Source: Flavobacterium anhuiense
GTDB lineage: Bacteria; Bacteroidota; Bacteroidia; Flavobacteriales; Flavobacteriaceae
Direction of reading: 5' to 3'
Length of the DNA stretch: 64,000 nt
Assembly (NCBI RefSeq): GCF_004151235.1
Contig: NZ_JUIV01000003.1
Span: forward strand, 186,001-250,000
Below are positions 25,391 through 34,391 of the stretch, in pieces. Positions within the stretch are counted from its first letter, which is position 1; each line of letters starts with the position of its first letter. The notes under the pieces are model-generated. The model ran no database searches. It saw only the letters and a program-made list of their open reading frames with translations, and was not told the DNA's origin. A program made the translations under genes and the position numbers.

Positions 25391-27082
25391 ATGAAACCCC
25401 ATTTCCTTATTATTTTTCTTTGTTGCTTTGTTGCCTGTAAATCCATACAAAAATCAGGTAATACTTCTTCTTTTAAAAGTGAATTAACGTCACAGGAACA
25501 GAGAAACTGGTATCAGAAAGATAAGGTTTTAGAGGGAATACCCGGCATATCATTGGATAAATGGTATGCCTCGAATAAAAAGAAACCCAAAAGCAAAAAC
25601 ATTATAGTAGCCGTAATTGATACCCAAATTGATATAAATCATGAGGATCTGCAAGGGCAATTTTGGACAAACAGCAAAGAAATTCCAAACAACGGAATTG
25701 ATGATGACAAAAACGGCTACATAGATGATATAAATGGGTGGAGTTTTACAGGGACTAAGAGCGGAGGTTACGTGGTTTGGAATAGATACGAATATGTCCG
25801 CATTATACAAGAATGGGGACCAAAGTTTAAAGATAAGACCAAATCCCAAATCGATCCTAAAGATCTTCCTAAATTTAACGAATATCAAAGAGCTCTAAAA
25901 AAATTTGAGGAAAAAATGCCATATTATAAAAGATGGTTTAAATCCTTAAATTACAAAGTCGCACTTTATCCAACCGCAAAGGACACTTTAAAACATTTTT
26001 TTCCTAAGGAAGATTACACTTATGAACAATTGGACAGCCTATACAAAAAGTATAAGATTAATGACAAAGAATTTTGGCAAAGACGAGATGATGGCGATAA
26101 AGATCTTGGAGCATTAATTGGCTGCATGATGGCTAATCTCGTTATGGATCAAAAAAAATTAAAAGATATTCAAGACATGCAGACCCAGCTGGACTCAATT
26201 GTAAACAAAAACCTGAACATAAACTACAACGAACGTCTATCGATTGGTGACAATCCTAATATTTTAGAAAAAGGTTATGGCAATAATAAAATTAGTAACA
26301 CCATAAAAGGCGTAAGAACAATTCAAGATCACAATACCATGGTCTCGGGAATTATTGCAGCTAACAGGAATAATAACATCGGAATAAAAGGCATCACAGA
26401 TGTAAAAATTATGCCTTTAAATATTTCTCCTTCTGGAGACGAACATGATAAAGATATTGCAATGGCAGTTCGTTATGCCGTTGATAATGGAGCTAAAATA
26501 ATTAATATGTCTTTTGGAAAAGAATTTTCCATGCATAAAGATTGGGTATCAGATGCTTTTAAATATGCCGAGGAGCATAATGTTCTTTTAGTACACAGTG
26601 CAGGAAACGACAGTGAAGACTTAGATAAAGCATTTCACTATCCTAATGATCAAAACTATGAGGGCATTAGAGGAATCTGCAATAATTTTATTAGTGTTGG
26701 CTCAACTACTAAGAATTTAGGAGAAAAATTAGTTTCTGATTACTCTAATTATGGCAAAGAAAATGTAGACTTATTTGCTCCTGGAGAAGATATTTATACC
26801 ACAGGAGCAGGAAACATATATAAAACAGATTCTGGAACTTCATTTTCAGCGCCTATGGTATCTGGAACTGCTGCAATAATTTGGTCTTATTATCCAAATC
26901 TTACAGCAGCTCAGGTCAAACAAATTATTATGGATTCTGGAACTGCATATGATTTCGAAGTTATATTACCGGGTACTGAAGACAAAAAAGTTCCATTCTC
27001 TGAATTGTCTAAGTCAGGAAAAGTTCTAAATGTCTATAATGCAATGCAACTCGCAGAAAAGGCCAGCAAGAAAAAGAAATGA
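25391..27082 (+). CDS. Subtilisin-like (S8) lipoprotein protease, probable precursor protease
   Basis: The 563-residue protein has a lipoprotein signal ending FVAC at Cys16, so it is probably anchored in the periplasm or outer membrane. The subtilase triad is complete: Asp77 (AVIDTQID), His314 (DHNTMVSG) and Ser484 (GTSFSAPM). A long insertion lies between Asp and His (about 110-300). In class I lanthipeptide loci an S8 protease (LanP) removes the leader after export. Its position between the precursor and the LanB genes supports this. The stop overlaps the LanB start by 4 nt (ATGA). Confidence 0.85.
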   Translation: MKPHFLIIFLCCFVACKSIQKSGNTSSFKSELTSQEQRNWYQKDKVLEGIPGISLDKWYASNKKKPKSKNIIVAVIDTQIDINHEDLQGQFWTNSKEIPNNGIDDDKNGYIDDINGWSFTGTKSGGYVVWNRYEYVRIIQEWGPKFKDKTKSQIDPKDLPKFNEYQRALKKFEEKMPYYKRWFKSLNYKVALYPTAKDTLKHFFPKEDYTYEQLDSLYKKYKINDKEFWQRRDDGDKDLGALIGCMMANLVMDQKKLKDIQDMQTQLDSIVNKNLNINYNERLSIGDNPNILEKGYGNNKISNTIKGVRTIQDHNTMVSGIIAANRNNNIGIKGITDVKIMPLNISPSGDEHDKDIAMAVRYAVDNGAKIINMSFGKEFSMHKDWVSDAFKYAEEHNVLLVHSAGNDSEDLDKAFHYPNDQNYEGIRGICNNFISVGSTTKNLGEKLVSDYSNYGKENVDLFAPGEDIYTTGAGNIYKTDSGTSFSAPMVSGTAAIIWSYYPNLTAAQVKQIIMDSGTAYDFEVILPGTEDKKVPFSELSKSGKVLNVYNAMQLAEKASKKKK

Positions 27083-29283
27083 AATCACAGTTTAAAATTT
27101 CATTCTTTTCACAATTTGTACTGAGAACACCTTTGTTTCCTATTTCATTTTATTTGGATCTTCTCAATAATTACAATTGTGAAAAGGCAATTGCTATTTA
27201 CCAAAATGCATTAATCAAAGAAGCGTTAAATCTAGCATCGCCAGAACTAGTAAATGAACTTAACAAATGGAAGACTTTTAAAGCTGATTCTTTTAATGAA
27301 AAAAAATTAGCTTTAGAATTTACTTTACTCAAGTACATTGCAAGAATGTCTTCAAGATGCACACCTTTTGGGCTGTTTGCTGGATGTTCTGTTGGAGAAA
27401 TTAATACTGAAACTAATGTAATACTAGATTTGCCTGAAAAATACAAACGGTTTACTCAATTTGATATGCAATTCTGGGTAGCATTACTTCAAAATATTGC
27501 CAAACGAAAAGCAGCAATTTTTCACTTAAAATATTACCCTAATTCTTCTATTTATGAATTTGGTCATTTTTACAGATATATTGAATACAAATACTTAAAA
27601 ACTAAACGCGAACACAGTATTACATCTTTACGGAAGTCTGATGCTTTAAAAGAAATAATGCTGCAAACAAAATTAGGATTAACTATAGATCAAATGGTTT
27701 CTATTTTAGCAGAAAATGATTCTGAAAAGAAAGAAGCCTATGAGTTTATTAAACACCTTATAGACTTCCAGTTTTTAGTAAGTGAAATAGACGCCACTGT
27801 AACCAGTAATAATGAATTTGAAAGGGTTCTATCTATTCTAAAAAATATTCCAGATCTAAAAAAAGAATATCACTTTTTAGAGAACATAAATAAACAAATT
27901 TTAGATTTGGATATTTCTTTAATTCCATCCGAAAACCAATACAAAAAAATCAAACAAAATATATTGGAAGAAGGATTTGAATATGATGAAAAATATCTGT
28001 TTCAAACCGATTTAACCACAACCGCTCTATCAAATAGTTTAAATGCAAGTGTTACAAAAAAAGTAACTAAAGGACTTCATTTTTTAAATGGCATACAGCC
28101 TAAAAAAGAATCTAATAATCTTAAGGCATTTATTAAAGCATTCTCTAAAAGATATGAATATCAAGAAATGCCGTTAATGACGATTTTAGATACAGAATCT
28201 GGATTAGGTTATCCGATAAATCATGATATGAATGATTCGCACGAAATATTGGAGACTTTCTCTTTTAAACAGAAAAGAGATAAAAACGAAAATCAAGTTT
28301 GGACCACCTATGATTTTATTTTAGAGAAAAAACTTCAAGAATGTCTTTCAAAAAATCAAATGAAAATAGAATTATCAGAAAGCGACTTTCCTGATTTTGA
28401 TGCTAATTTTGATTATACTCCCGTCACATTTTCAGCACTGATTGAAATTTACAGTAATGAAAAATTAACCATTGAATCTTCAGGGAATATAAGCGCCGCG
28501 AAATTTTTGGGGCGATTTTGTAATGGAAATTCTGAGATCCATAAGCTGACCCAAGAAATTATTCAAAAAGAACAAAACTATCACCATGATAAAATTTTAG
28601 CTGAAATTGTTCATATACCTCAGTCCAGAACGGGAAATATTTTGCGAAGACCTGTTTTAAGAAATCATGAAATTGCCTATTTAGCAAATTCAGGTGTTGA
28701 AAAGAAAAACACTATCAATTTAAATGATTTATTTGTGTCTATTAGAAACGATAAAATTATACTACGTTCTAAAAAACATGATAAAGAAGTTATTCCTTGT
28801 CTCTCAAACGCTCACAACTTTTATAATAATTCTTTACCTGTATATCATTTTTTATGCGATTTACAGTCACTAAATACAAAGCCAATATATAGCTTTAATT
28901 GGGGAATTTTAGAATCACATTATAATTACTTTCCGAGAGTTGAATACAACGAAATTATACTGTCAAAAGCAAAATGGACTATTACAAAAGAAGAAATAGC
29001 TTCCTTTTTAAAATTAAGTGGCAAAGATTTGTTTGAAGCATTCTCAAATTGGAGAATCAGTAAAGATATTCCTTATCTCGTTAATTGGGTCAATTCTGAT
29101 AATACCTTGTTATTAGATTTTCAAACAGAACTTGGAATTCAATTGTTTTTAAAGTCAGTTAGAAATAGAGACAAAATTGTTTTAGAAGAATTTCTATTTA
29201 CTGACAAATCTATTGTAAAAAACAGCAATGGAGAAGATTTTAGCAACCAGTTTATATTATCATTTTTTAAAGAACAACTATAA
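27079..29283 (+). CDS. Lantibiotic dehydratase, N-terminal (glutamylation) protein of a split LanB
   Basis: This 734-residue protein has the Lant_dehydr_N hallmarks: FVLRTPLFPISFY near the start, YIARMSSRCTPFGLFAG around residue 94, and later SRTGNILRRPVLRNHEIAYL. It corresponds to the tRNA-Glu-dependent glutamylation half of LanB enzymes, which activates Ser/Thr of the precursor. The elimination half is a separate protein encoded directly after it (next ATG right after the stop). Split LanBs are known for Bacteroidetes lanthipeptides such as pinensins and for thiopeptides. Confidence 0.85.
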   Translation: MKSQFKISFFSQFVLRTPLFPISFYLDLLNNYNCEKAIAIYQNALIKEALNLASPELVNELNKWKTFKADSFNEKKLALEFTLLKYIARMSSRCTPFGLFAGCSVGEINTETNVILDLPEKYKRFTQFDMQFWVALLQNIAKRKAAIFHLKYYPNSSIYEFGHFYRYIEYKYLKTKREHSITSLRKSDALKEIMLQTKLGLTIDQMVSILAENDSEKKEAYEFIKHLIDFQFLVSEIDATVTSNNEFERVLSILKNIPDLKKEYHFLENINKQILDLDISLIPSENQYKKIKQNILEEGFEYDEKYLFQTDLTTTALSNSLNASVTKKVTKGLHFLNGIQPKKESNNLKAFIKAFSKRYEYQEMPLMTILDTESGLGYPINHDMNDSHEILETFSFKQKRDKNENQVWTTYDFILEKKLQECLSKNQMKIELSESDFPDFDANFDYTPVTFSALIEIYSNEKLTIESSGNISAAKFLGRFCNGNSEIHKLTQEIIQKEQNYHHDKILAEIVHIPQSRTGNILRRPVLRNHEIAYLANSGVEKKNTINLNDLFVSIRNDKIILRSKKHDKEVIPCLSNAHNFYNNSLPVYHFLCDLQSLNTKPIYSFNWGILESHYNYFPRVEYNEIILSKAKWTITKEEIASFLKLSGKDLFEAFSNWRISKDIPYLVNWVNSDNTLLLDFQTELGIQLFLKSVRNRDKIVLEEFLFTDKSIVKNSNGEDFSNQFILSFFKEQL

Positions 29284-30156
29284 ATGCAGAGAAATTTTTG
29301 CTTAGGAAGTGAATGGTTGTATTATAAAATTTATACAGGAGTTCAAACAACTGATTTAATTTTGCTTGAAAAATTATATCCTGTTATTTTGCAATTAAAA
29401 AAGAAAAAAATCATCCAAAAATGGTTCTTCGTTCGATACAAGGATGCTGACACACATTTTAGAATCCGATTTCTAATAGAAAACAAAAAGGATTTAGCAA
29501 AAGTAATTCAAATGCTTTATCGCCCAATAAATAATTTACTTCAAGAAAATTTGGCATGGCAAATTCAAACTGATACTTATAAAAGAGAACTGGAAAGATA
29601 CGGTGAAACCACTATTGAAGATTCTGAATTTTTGTTTTGGAAGGATAGCGAATTGGTAATTCAATATCTTTCGCTAAAAAAAACATTTGCCAAAAAAGAA
29701 ATGGAACTGTTGTTCAGTTTCTGTTCTATTGATTCTTTTTTAAATTCTTTTTCTTTGTCGATTTTAGATAAGTATAATTTAATGGATAGATTGCAGCAAT
29801 CTTTTAAAGAAGAATTTGGGGCAGATAAAATATTAAAAAAAGAACTAGATAAAAAATACAGAGAACTAGATGATGAACTTGGATGCTTTTTAAGAGAAGA
29901 AACTAAAAAAGATTTTGTTGATTTTTTCGAAATCATTGAAGAAAAACAAATTCAAATCGCAGAAAAGGCATTAGAAATAAAAAATGCAATCCAAATTGAT
30001 CTTTATAGCTTTTTAGCTAGCCATATCCACATGATGATTAACAGGCAATATACGTCTAAACAAAGAATGTATGAGCTAATTATCTATAATCATCTATACA
30101 GATATTATAAAACATTAAAGTATGAAAAAACGAATTCTCTTAAGTTAACACTGTAG
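29284..30156 (+). CDS. Thiopeptide-type / LanB C-terminal elimination protein
   Basis: The 290-residue SpaB_C-like protein has the opening SEWLYYKIYTG, then FFVRYKDADTHFRIRF, and near the end HMMINRQYTSKQRMYELIIYNHLYRYY. This is the glutamate-elimination partner of the split LanB, producing dehydro-residues. It starts at the base following the stop of the N-terminal protein. It ends 54 nt before the att-like repeat at 30210. No cyclase (LanC), dedicated transporter or immunity gene follows before the island boundary. Confidence 0.85.
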   Translation: MQRNFCLGSEWLYYKIYTGVQTTDLILLEKLYPVILQLKKKKIIQKWFFVRYKDADTHFRIRFLIENKKDLAKVIQMLYRPINNLLQENLAWQIQTDTYKRELERYGETTIEDSEFLFWKDSELVIQYLSLKKTFAKKEMELLFSFCSIDSFLNSFSLSILDKYNLMDRLQQSFKEEFGADKILKKELDKKYRELDDELGCFLREETKKDFVDFFEIIEEKQIQIAEKALEIKNAIQIDLYSFLASHIHMMINRQYTSKQRMYELIIYNHLYRYYKTLKYEKTNSLKLTL

Positions 30157-30209
30157 CAAACATTCTAAAATTCACAAGCTGTTCATCCTTTTTAAATCAT
30201 TACAAAAAC

Positions 30210-30241
30210 GGTTCGAAAATTGTCCCGTTAGGGCTACTAAG
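30210..30241 (+). repeat. Direct repeat copy 2, tRNA 3'-end-like (putative att site)
   Basis: This matches the repeat at 14824-14855 in 31 of 32 bases: GGTTCGA at the left and TAGGGCTACTAAG at the right. The pair is 15.4 kb apart and encloses the IS remnant and both RiPP systems. It is followed at once by a terminator of the type that also follows tRNA-Glu in this window. This suggests that the right flank is the native downstream region of a tRNA gene. Confidence 0.6.
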
Positions 30242-30247
30242 AAAAAA

Positions 30248-30275
30248 AGCTTCAGATTTCTCTGAAGCTTTTTTT
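30248..30275 (+). terminator. Terminator after att-like repeat 2 (AGCTTCAGA type)
   Basis: AGCTTCAGA (30248-30256), loop TTTC, TCTGAAGCT (30261-30269) and a T-run. The same stem recurs at 31919-31944 and 34978-35005. Confidence 0.85.
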
Positions 30276-30301
30276 GTTTTCTAAACTTTTATATTAATTA
30301 T

Positions 30302-31780
30302 TTACAGTAGTTCTTTCAATACCTTTTTACCATTTTCATTATCTGGATTTAATTCAACAGATTTTTGATACATTTTAATTGCCTCCTCTTTTTTACCACT
30401 TTGAAGCAATGCCTCTCCATAGCTATCATATACATTTGAGCTATTTGGAAAAATTAATGCTGCTGAGGCGAATGTCAGTAAAGAGTTGTCTGTTTTTTGA
30501 GATCTAAGAAATTGATATCCTAATCTATTAAAGTCTCTTTCTGACGCTTCGTAACTGTCTGGCTTTTTTAAATATTCTTCAATTAACTGATTTGCTTTTT
30601 CTTTATTCCCGCTTTCAAGCAAACTGCCATAGACTCTCGAAAGACTCTGCAGAGGCATTTTATAAGGCTTATTTTCAATTATTTTTAAAGCTTCATTAGC
30701 CGTAACGAAAACCGGACTTGCTGTATTGGACAACATAATGACAGTATTGTTTCTAGTGATATTGTACATTAAAATTGATGTAAGTCCAGTATTGAGCCCA
30801 TCGTGAAAAACTATTTTTTCATTATTATCATTAGTATAAGTCTGCCAACCCAAACCATAGGCTATTTCTTTTTCATACGCACGATAAGAAGCAAATGTTC
30901 CGTTATTAAGTTTTGCTGGAGTCAGCGCTTCTTCTAATTCTTTCTTGCCTAAAAGCTTATAGCTAAATAATGCTTTTTGATATTTCTGCAAATCTTGAGC
31001 TGTACTTACAATACCTCCAGGACCGTAAAAATTACTTTTCTCATCTATTAAAAAAGTTTCATTTAAGGTTTGAACATTTACTACGTTTGTCGAATAAAGG
31101 TTTGGATAAGTATACAACTCTACCTGATTTGGCGTTTTAAGCCTTCTATTCTTAGGCAGAAATGAATCTTTCATTTTTGCGGGTTCGAAAATATTTTTTT
31201 CCAAATAATCTCTAAAAGCAATTCCAGCTATTTTTTCTACTATCAAAGCTGCAAGACAGTAATTAACATTATTGTATTCCCATTTGTCTCCTGGAGCAAA
31301 TGAAAGCTGCACTTTATTTTCAATTAATGCCGATATAATATCCTCATTCGAAAAGATTTTTTCTGGCTTTTCTTTTATTGCTTTATCAAATAAACGATAA
31401 TAAGGAACCACTCCCGAAGTATGGCTGAGCAAATGTCTAATGCTAACATTTGGATAAGGAAAATTCAGAAGATACTTTTGGACTGGATCATCAATATTCA
31501 ATTTCCCTTTTTGTTTAAGCTGCAGTATGGCAACTGCCGTAAACGTTTTTGATACCGATGCAATTGTAAATTGAGATTTTTCATTGATTTTTTCTTTCTT
31601 CTCGATATTAGAATATCCATAAAAAGCAGAAAAAACATTTTCTCCTGATTTAGAAATTAATACACTGCCATTAAAAAGGTCTTTTTTAGCAAGTGTTGAA
31701 AAGAAATCTTTTATCTCTTGCGCTGAGATATTACTTGTAAAAAGTAAAACTGTAAAACAAAGAATGATTTGTTTTTTCAT
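30302..31780 (-). CDS. Serine hydrolase of the beta-lactamase/penicillin-binding family with C-terminal TPR
   Basis: The 492-residue protein has a signal peptide (ending ISAQE) and a class C beta-lactamase-like domain with SxxK at Ser75-Lys78 (ASVSKTF), a YNN motif (WEYNNVNY) as the YxN box, and HDGLNTG as the HxG-type third box. The last 100 residues form TPR-like helices (AIKMYQKSVELNPDNENGK). It is probably a periplasmic D-Ala-D-Ala or peptide/ester hydrolase rather than a resistance enzyme. Upstream, six TTGA units abut its start codon. Confidence 0.85.
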   Translation of the reverse strand: MKKQIILCFTVLLFTSNISAQEIKDFFSTLAKKDLFNGSVLISKSGENVFSAFYGYSNIEKKEKINEKSQFTIASVSKTFTAVAILQLKQKGKLNIDDPVQKYLLNFPYPNVSIRHLLSHTSGVVPYYRLFDKAIKEKPEKIFSNEDIISALIENKVQLSFAPGDKWEYNNVNYCLAALIVEKIAGIAFRDYLEKNIFEPAKMKDSFLPKNRRLKTPNQVELYTYPNLYSTNVVNVQTLNETFLIDEKSNFYGPGGIVSTAQDLQKYQKALFSYKLLGKKELEEALTPAKLNNGTFASYRAYEKEIAYGLGWQTYTNDNNEKIVFHDGLNTGLTSILMYNITRNNTVIMLSNTASPVFVTANEALKIIENKPYKMPLQSLSRVYGSLLESGNKEKANQLIEEYLKKPDSYEASERDFNRLGYQFLRSQKTDNSLLTFASAALIFPNSSNVYDSYGEALLQSGKKEEAIKMYQKSVELNPDNENGKKVLKELL

Positions 31781-31804
31781 TTGATTGATTGATTGATTGA
31801 TTGA
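31781..31804 (-). repeat. (TTGA)6 tetranucleotide repeat against a start codon
   Basis: There are six perfect TTGA units on the plus strand (TCAA on the coding strand), directly adjoining the ATG of the serine hydrolase gene at 31780. The tract occupies the place of the ribosome-binding region. A change in copy number would alter leader length by four bases and could change translation. Confidence 0.9.
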
Positions 31805-31918
31805 TGATTTTCTTAAACGAAAATAATAAAATATTATTACTACAATATATTTTCAAAAGTATATTATAACTATATATTTTTCTTAACCTGAAAATACAGT
31901 TGCATTACTAAAACAAAA

Positions 31919-31944
31919 AAGCTTCAGAGAGATCTGAAGCTTTT
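31919..31944. terminator. AGCTTCAGA-type terminator
   Basis: GCTTCAGA (31921-31928), loop GAGA and TCTGAAGC (31933-31940) are flanked by A-run and T-run, so it can act on both strands. On the minus strand it would end the transcript of the NTF2-like gene. Confidence 0.75.
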
Positions 31945-31997
31945 CTGTTTGGATTTTCGCTGTAACTATATATTAGCTATATTTTAAGTACATTAGA

Positions 31998-32378
31998 TTA
32001 CTCTTTTATTTCCAATTCTGTTTCGGTATGCATTACACATGCCCATTGGTTATCTTCTTTAACCCAAGTAGAAGTGCAGACACATTTCACAGGTGCTTTT
32101 TGACTTTGATCTGCTATCTCAAAATCGAGACGATATCCTAGTACGGCGGTATTTTCGGCAATTAGCTTTTCTTTTACATCATAGATGTTCAGCACTTTTA
32201 TTTTATTGGTTTGTCCAGAGTCGAACATATTTTTGAACTCAGTCTCGCTGATGCTCTGAATACCATTTTTTCCAGCAACTATGCAAGGAAAAAATGTCAA
32301 ATTTCTTACCGTTTCATAATCATTATTTTCAACTCCTTGCCAGTATTTTTTTTCCAATTCTATAATTTGTCCTTCCAT
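31998..32378 (-). CDS. NTF2-like / SnoaL-like small protein
   Basis: This 126-residue cytoplasmic protein has the order helix (ELEKKYWQGVENNDYETVRNL), then a beta-sheet with a late TSTWVKEDNQWACVMHTETEL. That is the pattern of the NTF2-like (DUF4440/SnoaL) fold, where the W-x6-W block near the end is typical. No catalytic set can be named. It stands alone between two minus-strand genes and is followed by a terminator. Confidence 0.6.
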   Translation of the reverse strand: MEGQIIELEKKYWQGVENNDYETVRNLTFFPCIVAGKNGIQSISETEFKNMFDSGQTNKIKVLNIYDVKEKLIAENTAVLGYRLDFEIADQSQKAPVKCVCTSTWVKEDNQWACVMHTETELEIKE

Positions 32379-32471
32379 ATTATCTCGTTGTTAATTAGAC
32401 ATTTCACAAATTTCACATTAATATTAAAACAAAATCGTTCTTTTAACATAGATTTAATTCTAGCTTCTTAA

Positions 32472-33275
32472 TTATAAATCAGGCTTTGAACCTTTTGAAA
32501 TTATAGATCTCATCACTCCAGGAAACCATCTATGCAACCAGACAGCCAGTTTGCCATGACCTGTAAAAATGTAATTTCTCTTTCGTTTCAAAATAGCACT
32601 TATCATCACCTTCGCCGCTTTATCTGTCGGCCACATTAAATTTGATGGTCGTGGATCTTGTTGTTCAGGATGCCAAATTCCGTCATTATCAATTCGTGCA
32701 ATTTCTGAAACCACAAATCCAGGATGCAAAGTAGTGCAACTCACGCCTGTTCCTATTAATTCAACCTGCAAAGTCTGACCAATAGAATTTACAGCCGCTT
32801 TTGAAGCGCCGTACGCGCCCACATTAGGATTAGGAAGATAAGCAGCAACACTTCCAACCAAACCAATTCGTCCTTTGTTTTTCTTTAAATATGGCGATGC
32901 ATATTTTACCGTTAGGGCTAATCCCGTAACATTGCCTTGCAATTGCCTATTCCAATCTTTGGCTGTTAAGTTTTCGATGCTTCCAAAAACGCCAAAACCA
33001 GCATTGGCAACAACTATATCCAATCGCCCCCACTCTTTAATGATTTGTTGGACTGCATTTTCAATAGAGGTTTCTTCCATTATATCACATGGAATTACTA
33101 ATGCTTGTCCACCTGAATCTCTAATTGCGTCGGCAACTTTATCCAACATCTCTTTACGCCTTGCAGAAAGAACTACTTTATATCCTAATCTTGCCCATTC
33201 AAAAGTCATTGATTTTCCAATGCCAGATGAAGCACCTGTTATCCATATTACGTCTTCTTTTGCTTTTGTCATTTT
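32472..33275 (-). CDS. Short-chain dehydrogenase/reductase (SDR)
   Basis: This has 267 residues from the ATG at 33275. Two upstream in-frame ATGs at 33287 and 33296 would add up to seven residues. The NAD(P)-binding motif is TGASSGIG at 12-19, NAG is at 90-92, and the catalytic set is Ser141, Tyr154 and Lys158 (YGASK). The C-terminal 40 residues are basic and hydrophobic (YIFTGHGKLAVWLHRWFPGV), as in SDRs that act on lipophilic substrates. The substrate is unknown. Confidence 0.85.
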   Translation of the reverse strand, partial: KMTKAKEDVIWITGASSGIGKSMTFEWARLGYKVVLSARRKEMLDKVADAIRDSGGQALVIPCDIMEETSIENAVQQIIKEWGRLDIVVANAGFGVFGSIENLTAKDWNRQLQGNVTGLALTVKYASPYLKKNKGRIGLVGSVAAYLPNPNVGAYGASKAAVNSIGQTLQVELIGTGVSCTTLHPGFVVSEIARIDNDGIWHPEQQDPRPSNLMWPTDKAAKVMISAILKRKRNYIFTGHGKLAVWLHRWFPGVMRSIISKGSKPDL

Positions 33276-33405
33276 TGCAACATTCATTTCAAACATCTAA
33301 TTTACTCATTACAAACTAGATAAACAAAATAAAGACTTTTTATAATTGCATATTTACGAGCAGTAAGTTTACCTTATTTATTTCTCTAAATTCGATATCT
33401 TTACA

Positions 33406-33924
33406 ATGAAAAATCCTAAATCAATGCTCACTATCTATCAAAGTCCAAAAATAATTATTCGCGAATTTTTACCTCAAGAGAAGCAGACATTCTTAGACCT
33501 TTTTAAAGACGATCAGGTTACACAATATCTTCCTGAAACTTCGCCTGAACGATATGTCGAAATGTTTAACGAATTGCTGGAAAATTATGAAAAGAAAAAT
33601 CTCAGCAGATGGGCAATATTTAGTGCTATAGACAATGATTTTATAGGAATGTGTGTTGCACGTGTTTTTGCGCACAACACAAACCAGATAGAAATCGGAT
33701 ATGTATTAAGCCGAAACTACTGGGGAAAAGGTATTGCTACAGAAGTATGTAAGGCTCTCACGCAGTATAGTTTTGCAAATACAGATACCAAGGAAGTTGT
33801 AGCCATAACAGATCTTGATAATACAGGATCGCAAAATGTATTGCAAAAAGTTGGATTTGAACGATTAAGCAATTTGATAAGAAATCAAGAAGAGCTGGCT
33901 TATTTTAAGATAGAAAAGGTGTAA
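33406..33924 (+). CDS. GNAT-family acetyltransferase (RimJ/RimL-like)
   Basis: The 172-residue protein has the Acetyltransf_3 pattern: IIIREFLPQE at the start, IEIGYVLSRNYWGKGIATEV as the acetyl-CoA-binding stretch with the (R/Q)xxGxG-like GKGIA, and NTGSQNVLQKVGFE near the end. It could acetylate an N-terminal amine or a small molecule. An alternative ATG lies six codons in (33424). Confidence 0.85.
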   Translation: MKNPKSMLTIYQSPKIIIREFLPQEKQTFLDLFKDDQVTQYLPETSPERYVEMFNELLENYEKKNLSRWAIFSAIDNDFIGMCVARVFAHNTNQIEIGYVLSRNYWGKGIATEVCKALTQYSFANTDTKEVVAITDLDNTGSQNVLQKVGFERLSNLIRNQEELAYFKIEKV

Positions 33925-33977
33925 TTTTGATAGCACAATTTATGCAGTCTCCCTAAAAATTTGAGAGATAATGTTAA

Positions 33978-34391
33978 TTACCTGTCAAAATTCCATAAAT
34001 CCAGTCTAGTGATGTTTTTAATTGTTCCTCCAAACATTCCCATATGTCCTCTCGAATTCATATCAAAAGTTCCCACAATTATTACATATTTTTTATTGTA
34101 TTCGTTCAAGTTTTTCTTTTGAGAAATTTGTTTTGAAAAATTGACCCAAAAACCATTATCAGATATGCCTTTTGAAAAATCTTCTTTATGCAAATAAATT
34201 GCGTCTCCTTCAAATTCCAAATTCAAATACCCTATAACTTGAATTTGTTTTCCATCATATTTTTCTGGAGTTGAAATTAGCCTTATTAACGATATGTCAT
34301 ATTTGTGAAAAGATATAGCTTGATCTTTCTCGCTTTTTGATTTGTTAGGAGTTTTTTTATTCTGCGAAAAAGCATTTAATGAGAATGTCAA
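33978..34391 (-). CDS. Small secreted protein of unknown function, start disrupted by a frameshift
   Basis: The open frame gives 137 residues from a TTG at 34391, with the tail of a signal peptide (TFSLNAFSQ) and a domain reading KYDGKQIQVIGYLNLEFEGDAIYLH. An ATG at 34414-34416 lies one frame off. If its A-tract had one A fewer, the frame would read MKYIVLILL straight into TFSLNAFSQ, a perfect signal peptide. There is thus either a one-base insertion in the genome or a sequencing error. I do not recognise the family. The text resembles OB-like or nuclease-accessory folds, but not enough to name. Confidence 0.6.
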   Translation of the reverse strand: MTFSLNAFSQNKKTPNKSKSEKDQAISFHKYDISLIRLISTPEKYDGKQIQVIGYLNLEFEGDAIYLHKEDFSKGISDNGFWVNFSKQISQKKNLNEYNKKYVIIVGTFDMNSRGHMGMFGGTIKNITRLDLWNFDR

